From Halarcobacter ebronensis (lineage in GTDB: Bacteria > Campylobacterota > Campylobacteria > Campylobacterales > Arcobacteraceae): DNA of 64,000 nt. The translations under genes were made by a program, and so were the position numbers. The stretch covers positions 1,736,001-1,800,000 of the forward strand of contig NZ_CP053836.1 in NCBI RefSeq assembly GCF_013201825.1. Reading direction: 5' to 3'. Positions 34,748-43,955 of the stretch are shown here, piece after piece. Position 1 is the stretch's first letter; each line of letters starts with the position of its first letter. The notes beneath the pieces were generated by a model. The model did not search any database, had not been told where the DNA came from, and worked only from the letters and a program-made list of their open reading frames with translations.

Positions 34748-35377
34748 ATGAATGAAAATTACTATTGGAGTGATGATTTCTCAAATGAATTTTATATTAA
34801 AGCAGCTCAATGTGGTTTTATAACAACATCAATGTACACAAAAGATAATTTGTTTATTCTTCTTCCTGAAATACAATATGAATATGCAATCTTAAATTTT
34901 GAAGATATAAAAATAGATAAAAAAGTAAAAAAAATTCTTGAAAAAAAAGAGTACAAGTTTACCATAAATGAGAGCTTTGACGAAGTATTAAATAAAATCC
35001 AAGTGTACCATAAAAACTCTTGGATAAATGATAATTATATTAAAATAATCAATAATATTAAAAATACAAAATTAAATAGCAACTTTAAGTTTATAACTAT
35101 TGAAGTGAGTGATTTAGTAACAAATAAGCTAATTTCTGGCGAAATTGGGTATAAAATAGGAAAAACATACACTTCTTTATCTGGATTTACTACAAGAGAG
35201 AAAAAATATAATTGTTGGGGTAAACTTCAGCTGGTTTTATTAAATGATTTTTTAAAAAATAATGATTACAAATTATGGAATTTAGGACATCCTCAACTTC
35301 AATACAAAATAGATTTAGGTGCAAAAATATATAACCGAAAAGATTTTATTGATAGATGGAAGAGTTCAATAAAATAA
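34748..35377 (+). CDS. Aat-like (leucyl/phenylalanyl-tRNA protein transferase fold) protein
   Basis: At least 209 residues. Segments agree with the Aat family: CGFITTSMYTKDNLFILLPEIQ near the start, HKNSWINDNYIKII (family WITxxMIxAY), the central LISGEIGYKIGKTYTSLSGF (family LVGGxYGVxxGxxFxxESMF, here with Ser-Gly for ES), and QYKIDLGAKIYNRKDFI at the end. Aat moves Leu/Phe to N-terminal Lys/Arg of proteins for ClpAP degradation. The changed acceptor motif makes the activity doubtful. The frame is open upstream for more than 170 bases; AAAAGGA is six bases before ATT 34679 in frame, while ATG 34748 has no ribosome site, so the true start may be ATT, adding 23 residues. Confidence 0.65.
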   Translation: MNENYYWSDDFSNEFYIKAAQCGFITTSMYTKDNLFILLPEIQYEYAILNFEDIKIDKKVKKILEKKEYKFTINESFDEVLNKIQVYHKNSWINDNYIKIINNIKNTKLNSNFKFITIEVSDLVTNKLISGEIGYKIGKTYTSLSGFTTREKKYNCWGKLQLVLLNDFLKNNDYKLWNLGHPQLQYKIDLGAKIYNRKDFIDRWKSSIK

Positions 35378-35420
35378 TCTTTTAATTTTCCATTTATTAT
35401 TTATTAAATTTCAATAAGAT

Positions 35421-35439
35421 TTGTCTCAAAATTGTCTCA
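35421..35439 (+). promoter_or_regulatory. Direct repeat TTGTCTCA x2, candidate operator
   Basis: TTGTCTCA occurs at 35421-35428 and 35432-35439, an 11-base period that puts both copies on the same face of the helix. It lies 60-78 bases upstream of a small DNA-binding protein gene and may be its own operator. Confidence 0.5.
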
Positions 35440-35498
35440 TTTTTAAGTTTTATCATAATATAATGTGTTATAATTAAAATAAAAAAAGTGAGATATAC

Positions 35499-35912
35499 AT
35501 GAGTAGCAATATTTTAACAATAGATTTAACTAAAGATATGGAAAGATTCTTAAAAAGTAAATCAAAAGAATTTAATTTATCTGTTGAAGATACATTAAAA
35601 GAGATTTTAAATCAACAAATTGATAGTAGAATTGATTTAGGTAAAGGTTTTTATTACGACAAAGTACTAAAAAAAGTTTATGATAGAAAAAATCAAGATG
35701 TTGGTCTAACAAAGACTCAAATGTCAATTTTCAACACTATCCTTAAAAGTCAAGGGACAATTGTTGATGTAGACACAATCAAAAAGAATGCATGGAAAGA
35801 TAAAAGTACTTCAATTTTTACTCTTAGAAACATGATTAAACAAATAAGAGATAAAACTTATTATGGTCTAATTAAAAGTCATTCAAGTAGAGGTTACTCT
35901 GCAGGATTCTAA
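35499..35912 (+). CDS. Small regulator: RHH-like N-terminus plus winged-helix C-terminus
   Basis: 137 residues. Residues 5-45 (ILTIDLTKDMERFLKSKSKE, then SVEDTLKEILNQQID) have the strand-helix-helix pattern of ribbon-helix-helix proteins. Residues about 68-137 (LTKTQMSIFNTILKS, TLRNMIKQIRDK, SHSSRGYSAGF) match the winged-helix Trans_reg_C domain of OmpR-type regulators, including the closing RGYxxx hairpin. No receiver domain lies between them. It may be an orphan one-component regulator. Flanked by direct repeats upstream and a hairpin downstream, so it is a single-gene unit. Confidence 0.72.
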   Translation: MSSNILTIDLTKDMERFLKSKSKEFNLSVEDTLKEILNQQIDSRIDLGKGFYYDKVLKKVYDRKNQDVGLTKTQMSIFNTILKSQGTIVDVDTIKKNAWKDKSTSIFTLRNMIKQIRDKTYYGLIKSHSSRGYSAGF

Positions 35913-35914
35913 AT

Positions 35915-35943
35915 AAAAGAAGTTAGCGTAAGCTAACTCTTTT
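35915..35943 (+). terminator. Rho-independent terminator
   Basis: AAAAGAAGTTAGC (35915-35927), loop GTAA, GCTAACTCTTTT (35932-35943): twelve or more pairs, directly after the stop of the winged-helix gene and followed by further T/A. Confidence 0.85.
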
Positions 35944-36098
35944 ATAATTAATAATTTTTTTATTTATATAAAATAATTTTTAAATCTACCCTTTTTTATT
36001 AGCAAACAATTTTATTTTATTTTTTAAAATATATAAATCATATTTTTAGTTTTTTTATTGTGATTAATTAATGATTATGAAGAAAAATAATTTTAATA

Positions 36099-36962
36099 TT
36101 AACTAACTTTATTATTAGAAAGAAACTCTTTTCTATACTCTATAGCAGAAATATTTGCAGCTTTTTTAAAAAATCTACTAAAATAAGCCACATCATCAAA
36201 ACCTAAAGCATAAGCAATCTCTTTTACAGTTAAAGATGTATAACATAACAATCTTTGTGCTTCAAAAATTGTTTTTGATTTTATATATTCTCCAGCTGCA
36301 AAGCCTGTATTTCTTTTAGTGATATCATTTAGTGATCTTGAAGAGATTCTTAACTCTTCTGCATAATAACTTGGTTTTGCTATTTTAAATTCATTTTCAA
36401 CAATAAGATAATTAAATTTTGAAAAAACATCCTCTACACTCTTTTCTGAAGTATCCTCAGGGATAGATCTTTGTAGTGCGATTAAAAAGTTTTTTAATAA
36501 ATTACCTATAGCAATATTTTTTAGTGGTAAATCACTATTAAACTCTTCAATTAACTCTTTTAAAACTGTTTTACATTTATTAAAATACTCTTCATTTAAA
36601 GAGATTAGGTCATAATTAAATACGCTAATATCTTTTAGAAAATCTGCACTCTCAAATAATATAGGATAGAATCTAATTAAAACACAAGTATATTTTTTTG
36701 TAACTTTTTCCGGATGATGAATTTGCAAAGGGGAGAAAAGTAATATTGAACCCTCTTTTACAAAATGTTTTTTAAAATCAACTTCAATAGTCAGCTCACC
36801 TTGAGTTACGAAAATCATTTCATAAAAAGGGTGTCTATGTATATTTCTAGTTACTAAATCTTCATTTTTAGGGGCATGCTCTATTTCCATAATAAAAAAT
36901 GGATTTTTATTACCCTCTTCTGAAACATTTATTTTGTCGTGAAAGCCGACTTCTTTATCCAT
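36099..36962 (-). CDS. AraC-family transcription regulator with cupin sensor domain
   Basis: About 287 residues. N-terminal cupin-like ligand domain (about 10-150; NIHRHPFYEMIFVTQGELTI and ILLFSPLQIHHPE), then a C-terminal AraC domain with two helix-turn-helix motifs (AEELRISSRSLNDITKR and SLTVKEIAYALGFDDVAYFSRFFKK). Start set at ATG 36962, nine bases after AAAGGT; the upstream ATG at 36995 has no such site. It is followed on the same strand by the YceI/porin pair after a gap of over 160 bases... the order of transcription places those genes upstream, so joint regulation is possible but not shown. Ligand unknown. Confidence 0.88.
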   Translation of the reverse strand: MDKEVGFHDKINVSEEGNKNPFFIMEIEHAPKNEDLVTRNIHRHPFYEMIFVTQGELTIEVDFKKHFVKEGSILLFSPLQIHHPEKVTKKYTCVLIRFYPILFESADFLKDISVFNYDLISLNEEYFNKCKTVLKELIEEFNSDLPLKNIAIGNLLKNFLIALQRSIPEDTSEKSVEDVFSKFNYLIVENEFKIAKPSYYAEELRISSRSLNDITKRNTGFAAGEYIKSKTIFEAQRLLCYTSLTVKEIAYALGFDDVAYFSRFFKKAANISAIEYRKEFLSNNKVS

Positions 36963-37126
36963 AATATAAATACCTTTAAATTTAAAAATTAACAATTTAT
37001 TCTATAAAATATAAATAAACTTGGCAACATTTTTTTTTATTAGTTGCCAAGTTTTATAAAAATTATATAAATATATAAAATAGATACTTATTGTATAAGG
37101 GAGAACAAATGCAATTTCTTATCTAT

Positions 37127-37612
37127 TTATTTCTCGATGTTATAGCTTACAGTTACTTCATCTCCTGATTTAATAGCTCCAAACATTACTGAAGGAACTT
37201 CCAAACCAAAATCAGTCATTTTAACTTTAAAACTTCCTTTTACTTGATTTAAAGTTAAAATTTCAGGTTTTAAAACAACCTCTTTCTCTTTATCCAAAAC
37301 TCTAAATACACCTTTTATTTCTCCAGCTTTTAAGTTCGCGTTTTCAAGCTCGAAAATAATATTGTTTTTTCTATCAATTTTTAGTGTCTCATAAGCTTTT
37401 TCATCAAGACCTTCATCACCACTTTTTAATGTATCAATTTTAACAGACACATTTAATTTAGTGATATCTGAATCATCACTTTCAAACTCAGTATCAATTT
37501 TTTCTGAAACCATCTTCCAGTCATGAAGGGTAGATGTTCCATCTATAGTTATTGAACTGTTAGCAAAAAGAAATGAAGTTAATAATGTTGCTGTTAATAT
37601 TACTTTTTTCAT
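37127..37612 (-). CDS. Periplasmic YceI-family protein
   Basis: 161 residues: signal peptide (about 1-17, ending LFANS) and a lipocalin-like YceI beta-barrel: STLHDWKMVSEKIDTEFE, LKSGDEGLDEKAYETLKIDR and a C-terminal GLEVPSVMFGAIKSGDEVTV. YceI proteins bind polyisoprenoids in the periplasm. It follows the porin gene by 9 bases on the same strand, so they form an operon. Confidence 0.88.
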   Translation of the reverse strand: MKKVILTATLLTSFLFANSSITIDGTSTLHDWKMVSEKIDTEFESDDSDITKLNVSVKIDTLKSGDEGLDEKAYETLKIDRKNNIIFELENANLKAGEIKGVFRVLDKEKEVVLKPEILTLNQVKGSFKVKMTDFGLEVPSVMFGAIKSGDEVTVSYNIEK

Positions 37613-37621
37613 AATCTATCC

Positions 37622-38830
37622 TTAAAAACTTAATGCAGCAGAGAACATAAATCCATCAAATTTGATATCTTTACCATATTTAGCTATATTTTCTCTCTCT
37701 TGTTTGATATACTCTAATTTCATCATTGCATTTTTAGATAAGAACCAACCTAATGCAAGTTGATATTGAGTTAACTCATCATCAGCAGAATCTCCATCTC
37801 TTTCTACAGTAGCATTTTCGTATCTTGCAGCTGCATAGAATTCATCCCCACCAAATCTTTGAATAACTTCACCAGAGTAGTGAAGCATATTAAAGTCTTG
37901 ATCAGTTTGATTTTTCCCATCTACATACTCAACTAATCCAAAAAATTCTGTACCATTATGTTTGAAAAATATATTTGTCATACCTGCAGTTAAATCTTTA
38001 TATCCACTAACAGGATCCCATACTGCATTAAACTCTCCGTTTGGATTAGAGTCTGTACTAAAGGCAAACACTTTTGTTGGAATATTTCCTGCCTTATCCC
38101 CCATATATAATCTATTTTTTGATGTATTTCTTACAATAAAACCAGATTGAGACACTCTTAATCTTGTATTTTCACTAAGTTGAGAATCATAACCAAATTT
38201 TCCATAATATGAATATGCCCCTTTACCATTTCCAGCAGAAACATCATCTGGATTAACCTCACCATTTGTAACACCTGTCACAAAAAATGAATCTATAGAT
38301 GGCAATCTATACATTAATTCAACAAATCCAGCTTGCATGTAAGCTTCAACTCCCATATTATTAACAAATGGATTTCTAAAGACATCAGCATTATCAGTTC
38401 TTCTAAAATGGTAATCACCATAGTTAATATCATTAACCCCTACTTTGATTGTTGCATGATCCATAAAGTCTTTTGCAAAACCTTTATAAACAAAGTCAAG
38501 ATTATCCATAGAAGCATATCCACCTTTTACAAATGTTTCATGGTGGTGGTGAGATGATAACATAGTTTCAAGTTTTACATTAAAACCACTCATAATCTTA
38601 GCATTAATATCTAAATTTGCTGTAGGCAAAGATAAACCAGATTTAATTGGATCACCATAATTGTCACTTAACCCTTGATAAGTAAATGTTAAATCTCCGT
38701 TAAAATTAAACTCAACTTTATCAAATCCAGAAGTATCTTTTTCTGGTTCAAACACATGTTTTATTTTTTCAGCATTTGCAAGTGAAGCACAAACTGCCAC
38801 TGATAAAATAATATTTGTAAATCTTTTCAT
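37622..38830 (-). CDS. Outer-membrane porin-like beta-barrel protein
   Basis: 402 residues with a signal peptide (1-20, ANA). Alternating beta-strand pattern throughout and a final aromatic residue (FSAALSF), both expected of outer-membrane barrels. A HHHH cluster (residues 94-97, in SSHHHHETF) followed by VKGGYASMD is notable; related porin-like proteins of Campylobacterota have HH at this place. It is first in an operon with the YceI gene. Substrate unknown. Confidence 0.78.
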   Translation of the reverse strand: MKRFTNIILSVAVCASLANAEKIKHVFEPEKDTSGFDKVEFNFNGDLTFTYQGLSDNYGDPIKSGLSLPTANLDINAKIMSGFNVKLETMLSSHHHHETFVKGGYASMDNLDFVYKGFAKDFMDHATIKVGVNDINYGDYHFRRTDNADVFRNPFVNNMGVEAYMQAGFVELMYRLPSIDSFFVTGVTNGEVNPDDVSAGNGKGAYSYYGKFGYDSQLSENTRLRVSQSGFIVRNTSKNRLYMGDKAGNIPTKVFAFSTDSNPNGEFNAVWDPVSGYKDLTAGMTNIFFKHNGTEFFGLVEYVDGKNQTDQDFNMLHYSGEVIQRFGGDEFYAAARYENATVERDGDSADDELTQYQLALGWFLSKNAMMKLEYIKQERENIAKYGKDIKFDGFMFSAALSF

Positions 38831-39150
38831 TTTTGTTTCCTTATATTAGATTTACCTTAATTGTAACAACTAATATTTTTTTTTAAAATGGATTTTTTTA
38901 CCAAAATATTGGACAAATTGTCAAAATTTGAATATTCATTCAATTTTTTTAACTAATTTTGTTAATTAATATCATTTTCAGTTTAAAGGTATAAAAAATA
39001 AAAAATAATTTTTTATTATATCTATTATATTAGTTGTTTTGGGGTTGAAATTTTAAAAAAACCTAACAAATAAAATTTGTATATAAGTATAAGATTTACA
39101 TATATATAAGAAAAAATGTGGTTTAGAATTTATAAGACTTTTAATAAGAA
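38831..39150. other. Intergenic region between RNase P RNA and porin gene
   Basis: 320 bases of very AT-rich DNA with no credible ORF. It must contain the end of the RNase P RNA transcript and the promoter of the porin-YceI operon (both minus strand). No strong hairpin terminator was found after the RNA; a run of A/T at 39105-39118 may serve. Confidence 0.5.
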
Positions 39151-39472
39151 TAGGTACATCTGTAAGCTGGGTTATGTATTTGACAATAATTTATCTAGTT
39201 GTTAAATTACTTTAACAATCATGCAAAGAACAAAAATGTGAAGTTTATTACCACGTTCTTCTTGCTGCTGGTTGGGTTTACATAGCCATTAAGATTGCTC
39301 AAAATGCTGGTAGGCTCTTACTCTACCGTTTCACCCTTACCTATATAAATAGGCGGTCTACTCTCTGTTGCACTATCCCTTAGATTACTCTAGCCATTCT
39401 TTAAATGGAACCATACTTCACTGCAGCCCAGACTTTCCTCTTGAGTTAACAAGCTATTGTCTGATGTACCTA
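39151..39472 (-). ncRNA. rnpB: RNase P RNA (bacterial type A)
   Basis: Catalytic RNA that trims tRNA 5' leaders. On the minus strand: conserved GAGGAAAGTCTGGGCT near the 5' end, the GGTAAGGGTGAAACGGT block in the middle, AGAGTAAGAGCCTACCAGC, and ACCCAGCTTA near the 3' end. The ends form a perfect P1 helix (TAGGTACATC with GATGTACCTA), which fixes the limits at about 322 bases. A TATAAT lies 7 bases upstream of the 5' end. Confidence 0.95.
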
Positions 39473-39479
39473 AGTTGCA

Positions 39480-39485
39480 ATTATA
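39480..39485 (-). promoter_or_regulatory. -10 element of rnpB
   Basis: TATAAT on the minus strand, 7 bases before the first base of the P1 helix, which agrees with transcription starting at the mature RNA 5' end. Confidence 0.7.
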
Positions 39486-39497
39486 ATAAATTAATAC

Positions 39498-40028
39498 TTA
39501 GTATTTCTCTATAATGTCATAAGAGTTTGACGGAAGAAAAACAAAAAGAGTATCATCAAGCTCATCTTTAGTATCTACATTTTTAAAATCTATTTCAATA
39601 CTATTTGATAAACCATCTTTAAAACTTATCTTATTTATTTTTTGATCTTTTATCTCTAAAAAATATTCAACATCATAAAGTTTTGTTTTATATAAATCTG
39701 CACTAACTTTTACTGCATTACTAAGAAGTGTAGTAATATCAATATTTTTATCTAAATGAGTATATATTGCTTGTTCTAACTCTGGTTCATCAATAATAAC
39801 CTCTTTATCCAAAACATAAACATTTTTCTTTATGGGAGTTAAATATTGCCATAAAACTTTTTTATTATCTTTTATATAAATAACTCCTGTGTATTGTATA
39901 ACCTTCCCTGCTTCATTTTTGATTGTTTGAGTAAACTCCGCTTTAAGGGTTTTCATATCATTAAAATTAAAATCTGCCAATAGTGTTGTAGTTACAAAGA
40001 GGAGACCTAGAATTAGTTTATAAACCAT
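39498..40028 (-). CDS. lolA: Periplasmic outer-membrane lipoprotein carrier LolA
   Basis: 176 residues with a signal peptide (about 1-18, LLAD). Conserved pattern LKAEFTQTIKNEAGKVIQYTGVIYI (in part), then VLWQYLTPIKKNVYVLDKEV, typical of LolA, which carries lipoproteins from the LolCDE complex through the periplasm. Divergent from secA, as in other Campylobacterota. Confidence 0.88.
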   Translation of the reverse strand: MVYKLILGLLFVTTTLLADFNFNDMKTLKAEFTQTIKNEAGKVIQYTGVIYIKDNKKVLWQYLTPIKKNVYVLDKEVIIDEPELEQAIYTHLDKNIDITTLLSNAVKVSADLYKTKLYDVEYFLEIKDQKINKISFKDGLSNSIEIDFKNVDTKDELDDTLFVFLPSNSYDIIEKY

Positions 40029-40124
40029 TCTTTAACCTTTATTTTTATATAATCTTGCGATTATAACTAATACCAAATTAAAAAAATTAATCAATAGCTA
40101 TTTGGTATAAAAGGAACTTATTTT

Positions 40125-42743
40125 ATGATAAACATATTTTCAAAGATTTTTGGAACATCTAACGATAGAGAAGTAAAGAGATACAGAAAAAAAGCTGAAG
40201 CTATTACTGCATTGGAAGAAAAATATCAATCTCTTAGTGATGAAGAGTTGCAAAATATATTTAATGAATTAAAAAGTAAAGTACAAAATGGTGAAATAGA
40301 GTTAAAAGATGTTTTAAATGATTCTTTTGCAATTACAAGGGAAGCTAGTAAAAGAGTTCTAAATATGAGACACTATGATGTGCAACTTATTGGTGGAATG
40401 GTTCTAAATGATGGAAGAATTGCAGAGATGAAAACGGGGGAAGGAAAGACTTTAGTAGCTACCTTACCTGTTGTTTTAAATGCAATGACAGGGAAAAGTG
40501 TACATGTAGTTACAGTTAACGATTACCTAGCTTCAAGAGATGCTACAGAGTTAAAACCACTTTACAACTTTTTAGGTTTTAGTGTGGGGTCTATTACTGG
40601 TGACTTAAGAGATGACACTTTAAGAAAAGAGCAATATGATGCTGATATTACTTATGGTACAAATAATGAATTTGGTTTTGACTTTTTAAGAGATAATATG
40701 GGTTATGATTTGGCAGATAAAGTTCAAAGAGGTCACTACTTTGTAATTGTTGATGAAGTTGACTCTATTTTAATTGATGAAGCTAGAACACCTTTAATTA
40801 TTTCAGGTCCAACAAACCATAAAAGTGCAGATTATGCAAAAGCAAATCAAATTGCATTAAGCTTAGAAAAAGGGGAAGTAATTACTCCTAAATCTGCAGA
40901 AGAAAGACCTTATTCAACTGGTGATTTTACTGTTGATGAAAAAAACAGATCAGTTCTAATTACTGAAAAAGGGATTGAAAAAGCAGAGCAACTTTTTGGT
41001 GTTGACAACCTATACTCTTTAGAAAATGCAATACTTTCTCACCATCTTGACCAAGCACTTAAAGCAAACTATATTTTTGTAAAAGATGTTGATTATGTTG
41101 TAAAAGACAATGAAGTAATTATTGTTGATGAGTTTACAGGAAGACTTAGTGAAGGGAGAAGATTTTCTGAAGGTTTACACCAAGCATTAGAAGCAAAAGA
41201 AGGTGTTAGCATTAAAGAGGAGTCTCAAACTTTAGCGGATATCACTTTCCAAAACTATTTTAGAATGTATAATAAACTAGCAGGTATGACTGGTACTGCT
41301 CAAACAGAAGCAACTGAATTTGCAGAGATTTATAATCTTGATGTTGTATCAATTCCTACAAATGTTCCTGTTCAAAGAATTGACAAAAATGACCTTATAT
41401 ATAAAAGTGAAAGAGAAAAATTTGAGGCAGTAAGTAATAAAATCAAATACTACCATGAAAAAGGACAACCAGTTCTTGTTGGTACTGCTTCAATTGAAAA
41501 ATCTGAAAAACTTCATGAATTACTTACAAAATTAAAAATTCCTCACACTGTTTTAAATGCAAAACAACACGAAAAAGAGGGGAAAATTATTGCTGATGCA
41601 GGTCAAAAAGGTGCTGTTACTATTGCTACAAATATGGCAGGACGGGGAGTTGATATTAAATTAACTAAAGAGACTCTTGATCTTGGCGGTTTAGCAATTA
41701 TTGGTACAGAAAGACATGAAAGTAGAAGAATTGATAACCAATTAAGAGGGAGAGCAGGAAGACAAGGAGATATTGGTGAATCTCAATTCTATCTATCTTT
41801 GGAAGATAATCTTTTAAGAATCTTTGGAAGTGATAAAATCAAAGGTATTATGGAGAGAATTGGAATTGAAGAGGGAGAGCACATTGAATCTAAAATGGTA
41901 ACAAGAGCAGTTGAAAATGCTCAGAAAAAAGTAGAATCAATGCACTTTGAACAAAGAAAATATATTTTAGAGTATGATGATGTTGCAAATCAACAAAGAA
42001 AAGTAATCTACAACTTTAGAAATGATCTTCTAAACCCTGATTATGACATAACTTCAAAACTAGATGAACATAGAGCTGACTATATTCAAAATCTACTTTT
42101 AGATGGTGAAATTATAGATGGAATGCCTGCTGAAGATTTTAACTACGAATATATTATTGTTAAATTTAAAGAGGAATTAAACTTAATTGTTGAAAAAGAG
42201 CATATTGTAAGTGATGATTACCAAAGTTTAGAAGATAAATTAATCTCAATAATAAAAGAGGTTTATGAAGGTAAAATGAGTGTTGCAGCTCCTGAACAAA
42301 AAAGTGAGATTGAAAGAGTTCTTTATCTACAAATTTTGGATAAAGCATGGAGAGAACACTTATATGCAATGGATACATTAAAAACAGGTATAGGACTTAG
42401 AGGATATAATCAAAAAGATCCACTTGTTGAGTATAAAAAAGAATCATATAATATGTTTATTGAGCTTATTTCAAATATTAAAACTGAAATTATAAAAGTT
42501 CTATTTACAATTCAACTTCAAAGCAAAGAAGATGCTCAAAAAGAGCAAGAGGCTTTAGAGAGAATGAAAGAGAAGATGGAAGAAGCAACAGAAAACCTTG
42601 TAACAAATCTTGATCAAGATGAATTTTCATCAAATGAGAAAAAAATTGCAAGAAATGAGCCTTGTCCTTGTGGTTCAGGGAAAAAGTATAAACAATGTTG
42701 CGGGAAAAGTGGACCTAAAAGAGGTTTAGCAGCAGGAAACTAG
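40125..42743 (+). CDS. secA: Preprotein translocase ATPase SecA
   Basis: 872-residue motor that drives unfolded preproteins through SecYEG. Walker [12 protein letters not shown] (about 100-112), [16 protein letters not shown], Walker [29 protein letters not shown], and [12 protein letters not shown]. The C-terminus has the zinc motif [13 protein letters not shown] that binds SecB/ribosome. ATG with AAGGAA upstream. One base separates it from the permease gene. Confidence 0.98.
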   Translation: MINIFSKIFGTSNDREVKRYRKKAEAITALEEKYQSLSDEELQNIFNELKSKVQNGEIELKDVLNDSFAITREASKRVLNMRHYDVQLIGGMVLNDGRIAEMKTGEGKTLVATLPVVLNAMTGKSVHVVTVNDYLASRDATELKPLYNFLGFSVGSITGDLRDDTLRKEQYDADITYGTNNEFGFDFLRDNMGYDLADKVQRGHYFVIVDEVDSILIDEARTPLIISGPTNHKSADYAKANQIALSLEKGEVITPKSAEERPYSTGDFTVDEKNRSVLITEKGIEKAEQLFGVDNLYSLENAILSHHLDQALKANYIFVKDVDYVVKDNEVIIVDEFTGRLSEGRRFSEGLHQALEAKEGVSIKEESQTLADITFQNYFRMYNKLAGMTGTAQTEATEFAEIYNLDVVSIPTNVPVQRIDKNDLIYKSEREKFEAVSNKIKYYHEKGQPVLVGTASIEKSEKLHELLTKLKIPHTVLNAKQHEKEGKIIADAGQKGAVTIATNMAGRGVDIKLTKETLDLGGLAIIGTERHESRRIDNQLRGRAGRQGDIGESQFYLSLEDNLLRIFGSDKIKGIMERIGIEEGEHIESKMVTRAVENAQKKVESMHFEQRKYILEYDDVANQQRKVIYNFRNDLLNPDYDITSKLDEHRADYIQNLLLDGEIIDGMPAEDFNYEYIIVKFKEELNLIVEKEHIVSDDYQSLEDKLISIIKEVYEGKMSVAAPEQKSEIERVLYLQILDKAWREHLYAMDTLKTGIGLRGYNQKDPLVEYKKESYNMFIELISNIKTEIIKVLFTIQLQSKEDAQKEQEALERMKEKMEEATENLVTNLDQDEFSSNEKKIARNEPCPCGSGKKYKQCCGKSGPKRGLAAGN

Positions 42744-42744
42744 T

Positions 42745-43950
42745 TTGAATAAAAAATTAGTTAACTTTATTGTCAAAAAATATCTAAAATTTGACAAAAA
42801 AAATCCTTTTATATCAATAAGTGCTATTTTAGCATTTATTGGAGTTGCCATTGGAGTTATGGTTCTAATAATCTCTATGGCAATTATGAATGGTACAGCA
42901 AAAGAGTTTGAAAGTAAACTCTTTACAATGAACTACCCACTTTCTATCTATCCTAGATTTGAAAACTCAATAAATAACTCTATTTTAGAAGATTTAAAAA
43001 AAGAGTTCCCAAAATTTAAATTCTCTGCTTATCTTAGTTCACAAATTATTTTACAACATGGTGATAATATGAATGGAGGAATTATTTTTGGTGTAAATCA
43101 AGAGGATGAAGCTCAAATTAACTCAATCTATAAAAAAGCAGTAGAGAATACAAAACTTTCAAAATATGATATTGTTGTTGGAAAAGGGATAGAAGAGAAT
43201 TTGTATCTAACACCAAATAGTAAAGTTACACTCTATTTTACTTCTCTTAATCCAACTGGTTTATCTATGCTTCCAAAGATGAAAAGATTTAACTACAAAA
43301 CTTTCTTTGAGTCAGGACTTCATGCCTATGATAAAGCCTATGTTTATACTTCAATTGAAGCTTTACAAACCCTTCTTAACAAAAATAAAAATAGCTATGA
43401 TGGTATTCATGTTTATTCTGATAATGCAATGGAAGATATAAAAAAATTAAAAGAGTTTTTACTTCCTTATGGAGCTGGTGTTACTGGTTGGTGGCAACAA
43501 AATGGAAACTTTTTTGCTGCAATGCAAATGGAAAAAAGAGCTCTTTTTATTGTATTAATGCTTATTATATTAGTAGCTTCTTTAAATATTATCTCTTCTC
43601 TTCTTATGACTGTTATGAGCAGAAGAAAAGAGATTGCTCTACTTCTTTCAATGGGAACTTCTGAAAAAGAGATAAAAAATATTTTTTTAAAACTTGGAAT
43701 AATAATTGGTTTTTCAGGGATTGTAACTGGAATTGCATTAGGTTTTAGTGGAATGTGGTTGTTAGATACTTTTGATATTATTTCACTACCAGCAGATGTA
43801 TATGGTACATCTAAACTTCCTTTAGATTTATCTACTGTTGATTTTGTATCAATAGTTATTGGAGCTATTATTATTGTTTTATTATCATCATATTATCCAG
43901 CTAAAAAAGCTACAAATATTGATGTTATAGATGTACTAAGAAATGAGTAA
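42745..43950 (+). CDS. LolC/LolE-like ABC permease
   Basis: 401-residue membrane protein of the MacB/LolC/LolE type: TM1 (about 18-42), a large periplasmic domain, and three C-terminal membrane helices (about 270-400) with the FtsX-like motif SRRKEIALLLSMGTSEKEI and the ending YYPAKKATNIDVIDVLRNE. Should extract lipoproteins from the inner membrane with a LolD ATPase, not found in this window. The neighbouring lolA gene supports this. Start TTG 42745, right after the secA stop; coupled translation likely. Confidence 0.85.
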   Translation: MNKKLVNFIVKKYLKFDKKNPFISISAILAFIGVAIGVMVLIISMAIMNGTAKEFESKLFTMNYPLSIYPRFENSINNSILEDLKKEFPKFKFSAYLSSQIILQHGDNMNGGIIFGVNQEDEAQINSIYKKAVENTKLSKYDIVVGKGIEENLYLTPNSKVTLYFTSLNPTGLSMLPKMKRFNYKTFFESGLHAYDKAYVYTSIEALQTLLNKNKNSYDGIHVYSDNAMEDIKKLKEFLLPYGAGVTGWWQQNGNFFAAMQMEKRALFIVLMLIILVASLNIISSLLMTVMSRRKEIALLLSMGTSEKEIKNIFLKLGIIIGFSGIVTGIALGFSGMWLLDTFDIISLPADVYGTSKLPLDLSTVDFVSIVIGAIIIVLLSSYYPAKKATNIDVIDVLRNE

Positions 43951-43955
43951 AACTA

